Assembly: GCA_964510785.1 (NCBI GenBank)
Contig: CAZECM010000040.1
Span: forward strand, 1 to 28,080
Source: JAAYZM01 sp964510785
Lineage (GTDB): Bacteria > Actinomycetota > Actinomycetes > Actinomycetales > Cellulomonadaceae
Direction: 5' to 3'
Length of the DNA: 28,080 nt
In this document: positions 24,613 to 28,080 of the stretch, piece after piece
Layout of the letters: each line of letters opens with the position of its first letter
How positions within the stretch are numbered: the stretch's first letter is position 1
Translations under genes and position numbers: made by a program
Notes under the pieces: generated by a model
The model's input: the letters and a program-made list of their open reading frames with translations, nothing else
Database searches by the model: none
Told to the model about the DNA's origin: nothing

Positions 24613-24622
24613 CATCGCCTCC

Positions 24623-27600
24623 CTAGGCCGGGTTGCAGCTCTGCCGGAGCGCGTCGTCACCAAGCACGCCGTCATGTATCCGTACGCGGTCGACCGATCC
24701 GAACCAGTGCTGGCCCGGTGCCCCCTGCACCAGACCGTGCCCGAGCTGGAAGCTGCCGCCAGCGATCCAGCTCGCTGTGAAGCTCGTCGACGCGGAGGCG
24801 ACCGGCACCACGGCGTCAACGGCGGAGGGCTTGCACACATACAGCCGCAGCGTGTCGTTGCCGGCATTGTGGATACCGATCAACCCCACCCACGTACCGG
24901 TCTGCACCGGGACCGCAGAGCGCGCTGCGGTGACACTTGGCGCGTTGACATCAGTGGCGTCCATCCAGAACGCCCAGCAAGAGGCCACGCCCGTGGGGCA
25001 GCTTGCGTCGTTGCGGTGGCCGAGCGCGAACCCGTTCGCGAAGAAGCCTCCCTGGCTCACTGCTGCGCGGGTGCCCGTCGTCGAGTCGAGCTTCACGAGC
25101 GCGGTGACCGTGAAGCTGTCGCGGGTGTCGTAGATGGGTCTGCCCGCGGAAGCGACGTCGTTCGTGGCGTCGAAGCGCAGGGCCTTGTCTGCTGCGCTCG
25201 TTCCGAACTCGGCCCCCGGGCCGTTGACCCACTGGGTGCTGGTCGACACCGTGAGCGGGTTCGGCGGCTGCACCCCGCTGATGTCGGCCGCCTGTGTCCC
25301 CGATCCCTCGTCCAGCCGCCAGTCCCCGACGACGGTTGTGAACGCGACGATGTATCGGAACACCGTCTCCGGCCCTTTGTGACCCGCCTCGTCCTCGGAC
25401 TGCACGTGGAGCGTATGCACTCCAACTTTGGTCGGGGTGTGGGTGATGGTCGCGAAGCCCAAGGGTGCGCTGACCGACCTGTTCTTCGCGTCGTTGTTGA
25501 ATGAGTAGTGGAACCGCACGACGTCCGTCGAACCATTCTCGTCGATCTGGAAGCCACCCGTCTTGCCAATGCCACCCCCCATGACGGTGCCTCCGGTCGG
25601 TGCACTCTGCGGGTACACAGCGGCCTGTCCCTGCGCCGCATGACCCCCGGCTACCAAGGTGGCCACGGGGACCGACGTCACCCTCGGAGCGACCGGTGGT
25701 GTCAGGTCCAGCCGGAACTCGCACGTCTTGGTGGCGCTCGTGCGAGCCGGGCTCGCGGTGTCCCGAGCGTGGACCGTCCAGCGATAGGACCGTTCGCTGA
25801 GAGTCCCGCTAGGCACTCTTCTCGAGTGGTTGGTGCCAGATGCCGCCGCTGTGGTGAGCGCAGGCTTCCACACGGAAGAGCCGGATGTCGTCAGTATCTC
25901 GAACTGCGCACGTGAGTTGTCCCCATCAGGATCCGAGACGACCGCGTTGAGCGTTGGCCGTTCGTCCCTGAACGCAGGCCGTCCTGCCCCGGTGACGCAC
26001 GCGGCTGTTCCACTCGTGGTCGTCAGCACGGCTGATGTCGGTGTGTTCGGTGCGCGGTTGTACTCGATCGTCAGCTTGGCATCTTTCCGATAGCGCTTCC
26101 ACCCCGTCATCGTCGTCTCGTCCGCAGCCTTGAGACCGATCGACAAGGTCGTGTTGCTGCTGTCGGCCGCGAACCTGACCGCCTCTTTCGCGTCGAACTC
26201 CACCCACTGCGGGAGACTGTTCGCACACCCCGGCTTGTGCGCCACATATCGGGCGTCGAGCAGGCGAGCCGACGTCCAGGGTCCGGCATCCGACCACCCG
26301 GTCGACTGGGAGATGTTGTTGACTCGGTATGCCTCGACCGTGCTCTTCGAGCAGCTGTACGAGTGCGTCCCGTACACGCTGAACTCTGCGCTCACGATGT
26401 CGGAGCCGACAAGGTTGTTCATCGTATTCATGTTGGTGAACTCGTACACCAGCCGGCTTCGAAAGGTCTTCGGGCACGTGCTCGACGTCGGGCGGTCGCA
26501 CCGACCGACGCCCTGGTCTGGGCTGAACTTCCACTGCGGTGAGTACCCGTCGCTCACCCAGGTCCACTCGTGGGCATTCCGGTAGAACTCTGGATCGATG
26601 TACACCGGCCACACCGTGTCCGTGGCGGTCAGCAGCTCGGCATCGGGTGTCACGACAACGGCACCGCTCTCGAGGCCCAACCCCAGCTCGGCGACAGCGT
26701 CGCCGGCCTGGGGCGCGGACGCGCGTTCCTTCTCACTCGTGACCCGCAGCGGAGGAGCGTCGAAAGCGAGATCGGGCGAAATGTTGTCGGGAACCACCGC
26801 ACCACCTCGCCACGCAGACGGACCAGTCTTCGAGCCGGAGGAGTCCCACATCACCGGGACCGGGCTGTGCAGGACGACATCCCTGTCGGCATCGACGACC
26901 TCCAAGGCGCCATCCGCCTCTCGGAGCTCCAAGCCCTGTGCGGCTTCGACGGGAAACTCCAGCTCTGCCAGCGCCGGATGGGCAGCCGCCTCCGGCGAGG
27001 ACACACGCAGCGCCTGGGAGAATCCGGTCGCGTCGCTGTCCACCACGACGATCATGTCGACACCCGGCAACACTTCGGGATAGGTCAGCATCGCACCGTC
27101 CAGGACCGGCGCGGTCATGGCAAAGGGCGCGTCGATCGAGAGCGATGTGCCCTCGTGCTCGATCGTGGCGAGCTGCGAATCGTCACCGCCGCCAAACGAC
27201 ATGGCGACAACGGGCGACGCCACCTCGATCCGGTCGCCCACCATCACCAGCGTCGGGTCGACCGGCTGCCACACCCCGGTGATGTCGGTGCGCACAGCGA
27301 GGGTAGAGACCTCGAGCCGTGTCGTGCCGTGAGCAGTCGCGTACTGGGTGTCGTACACGGTGCGGGCGTCGAGGATCTCGACATCGTGGGCGCAGGCCGC
27401 AGCCCGGGCTGCGGCCTCGTCTGCGCGTGCCACCGCGTCCGGGCAGTGTGCCGCGCCCAGGGTTCGCGAATCACCCGCCGGGATCACTTCGGGCAACAGA
27501 GGTACTGCGGCCGCGGAACCGCTACTCAAGGCCGCGACAAGACCCACGGCCAGAACTCGCGTAGCGAGCGCCGTCAATGACGGTCGGTTCACTAGCGGCG

Positions 27601-27640
27601 TATGCGCCATCGCTCCGTCGCTGCGACGAGCCCGGTTCAT
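24623..27640 (-). CDS. Secreted DNRLRE/LamG-like partner of the RHS protein
   Basis: 1005 aa. A signal peptide (SLTALATRVLAVGLVAALSS, GSAAA) is followed by a large beta-rich region. A DNRLRE-like domain lies about residues 360-520 (WPVYIDPEFYRNAHEWTWVS, RSRLVYEF). Fibronectin-like or bacterial Ig-like segments follow (APNTPTSAVLTTTSG; PVAPRVTSVPVATLVAGG). A C-terminal LamG/concanavalin-like domain ends the protein (VGDWRLDEGSGTQAADISG, SFTVTALVKLD, GSVDRVRIHDGVLGDDALRQ). Such proteins regularly precede secreted RHS genes in actinobacteria and may attach or deliver them; the role is inferred. ATG 27640 is chosen for AGGGGG 5 nt upstream; ATGs at 27676 (GAGGGA) and 27610 also have plausible sites. 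No clear promoter is seen in 27641-27824. Confidence 0.85.
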   Translation of the reverse strand: MNRARRSDGAMAHTPLVNRPSLTALATRVLAVGLVAALSSGSAAAVPLLPEVIPAGDSRTLGAAHCPDAVARADEAAARAAACAHDVEILDARTVYDTQYATAHGTTRLEVSTLAVRTDITGVWQPVDPTLVMVGDRIEVASPVVAMSFGGGDDSQLATIEHEGTSLSIDAPFAMTAPVLDGAMLTYPEVLPGVDMIVVVDSDATGFSQALRVSSPEAAAHPALAELEFPVEAAQGLELREADGALEVVDADRDVVLHSPVPVMWDSSGSKTGPSAWRGGAVVPDNISPDLAFDAPPLRVTSEKERASAPQAGDAVAELGLGLESGAVVVTPDAELLTATDTVWPVYIDPEFYRNAHEWTWVSDGYSPQWKFSPDQGVGRCDRPTSSTCPKTFRSRLVYEFTNMNTMNNLVGSDIVSAEFSVYGTHSYSCSKSTVEAYRVNNISQSTGWSDAGPWTSARLLDARYVAHKPGCANSLPQWVEFDAKEAVRFAADSSNTTLSIGLKAADETTMTGWKRYRKDAKLTIEYNRAPNTPTSAVLTTTSGTAACVTGAGRPAFRDERPTLNAVVSDPDGDNSRAQFEILTTSGSSVWKPALTTAAASGTNHSRRVPSGTLSERSYRWTVHARDTASPARTSATKTCEFRLDLTPPVAPRVTSVPVATLVAGGHAAQGQAAVYPQSAPTGGTVMGGGIGKTGGFQIDENGSTDVVRFHYSFNNDAKNRSVSAPLGFATITHTPTKVGVHTLHVQSEDEAGHKGPETVFRYIVAFTTVVGDWRLDEGSGTQAADISGVQPPNPLTVSTSTQWVNGPGAEFGTSAADKALRFDATNDVASAGRPIYDTRDSFTVTALVKLDSTTGTRAAVSQGGFFANGFALGHRNDASCPTGVASCWAFWMDATDVNAPSVTAARSAVPVQTGTWVGLIGIHNAGNDTLRLYVCKPSAVDAVVPVASASTSFTASWIAGGSFQLGHGLVQGAPGQHWFGSVDRVRIHDGVLGDDALRQSCNPA

Positions 27641-27824
27641 CGGCACCCCCTGTGTCACACCGACGTCAGTCGGCATTCCATTCCCTCACCCGACCCGGGT
27701 GGGCATCTGACTCACACGATGCGTGAATGAGATGGCCATGCCATAGAGGTAGGAGGGGGGTCATGGGTGCCAAATGACTACCCCATCAGGAACACCGGAC
27801 CGAGCAACACCCGCATGCGGTAAC

Positions 27825-28080
27825 TCACTCCCACTCGATGGTGCCCGGGGGCTTGCTCGTCACGTCGAGCACCACGCGGTTGATCTCACGCACCTCGTTG
27901 GTGATGCGGTTGGAGACCGTGGCGAGCAGCTCGTAGGGCAGGCGCGACCAGTCGGCCGTCATCGCGTCCTCGCTCGACACGGGGCGCAGCACCACGGGGT
28001 GCCCGTAGGTGCGCCCGTCGCCCTGGACGCCCACCGAGCGCACGTCCGCGAGCAGCACCACGGGACACTGCCAGATCTCG
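27825..28080 (-). CDS. guaA: GMP synthase (glutamine-hydrolysing), C-terminal part
   Basis: The last 84 residues of GuaA, running off the right edge. The sequence EIWQCPVVLLADVRSVGVQG, DGRTYGHPVVLRPVSSEDAM, TADWSRLPYELLATVSNRIT, NEVREINRVVLDVTSKPPGT, IEWE is the near-invariant C-terminal dimerisation domain, including the SKPP-TIEWE end. GuaA converts XMP to GMP with glutamine and ATP. As a core gene it marks the right border of the accessory toxin region. A self-complementary CCGCATGCGG follows the stop but is too short to call a terminator. Confidence 0.97.
   Translation of the reverse strand, partial: EIWQCPVVLLADVRSVGVQGDGRTYGHPVVLRPVSSEDAMTADWSRLPYELLATVSNRITNEVREINRVVLDVTSKPPGTIEWE

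Noticed and set aside
27641..27824. Promoter for the LamG-RHS operon
   Set aside because: A TTGGCA and several A/T-richer stretches exist on the minus strand, but none has a correctly spaced -10; the region holds no gene and no convincing site.

Overview
The window is high-GC DNA with actinobacterial gene content. It carries a PcrA/UvrD helicase with a Gly/Ser/Arg-rich tail, PspC-domain proteins, an actinobacterial 'LigA-like' membrane protein, possibly leaderless genes, and GMP synthase at the right edge. A Cellulomonas-like member of the Micrococcales is my best guess; this is inference and no 16S gene is present.

Left part (1-10292) looks like ordinary chromosome. On the minus strand are a histidine-rich SAM methyltransferase behind a MerR-type promoter, pcrA, two small membrane proteins, and a LuxR-type response regulator with its PspC-domain sensor kinase. 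Divergent from the kinase are a PspC/LiaF-like membrane protein and a small membrane protein, closed by a strong terminator. Then come the 'LigA-like' membrane protein (minus) and a GT4 glycosyltransferase (plus).

Middle part (10293-15702) is an accessory insertion. The last 76 bp of the glycosyltransferase gene recur at 15627-15702 with three mismatches, so the block lies between two direct repeats. It holds an AAA_14/DUF4143 ATPase behind a palindrome set in 23-bp tandem repeats, a frameshifted zinc-ribbon gene remnant, a complete ISAs1-family IS (11999-13300), an XRE regulator with a partner of unknown function, a frameshifted HEAT-repeat immunity-like gene, the severed C-terminal tip of a Tox-REase-7-type polymorphic toxin, and a truncated IS5-family transposase at the point of severance. 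No integrase is visible.

Right part (15821-27640) is a secreted polymorphic-toxin locus. After a secreted beta-repeat protein (plus) and an IS3 fragment, the minus strand carries, in order of transcription: a ~1005-aa secreted LamG/DNRLRE-like protein, a ~2070-aa Sec-exported RHS/YD-repeat protein with a variable C-terminal toxin tip, a 78-aa candidate immunity gene, a 186-aa secreted protein that has a toxin-like C-terminus but no RHS body, another candidate immunity gene, and the C-terminal remnant of a further gene cut by the IS3 fragment. Successive genes overlap by 4 bp (TGA/ATG) or are 10 bp apart, so they probably form one translationally coupled operon. guaA (partial) closes the window.

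The main biological story is toxin-immunity cassette turnover. An active-looking RHS locus with a second, free-standing secreted toxin-like gene sits a few kilobases from an orphan toxin tip with its immunity-like gene, and insertion sequences lie at the breakpoints.
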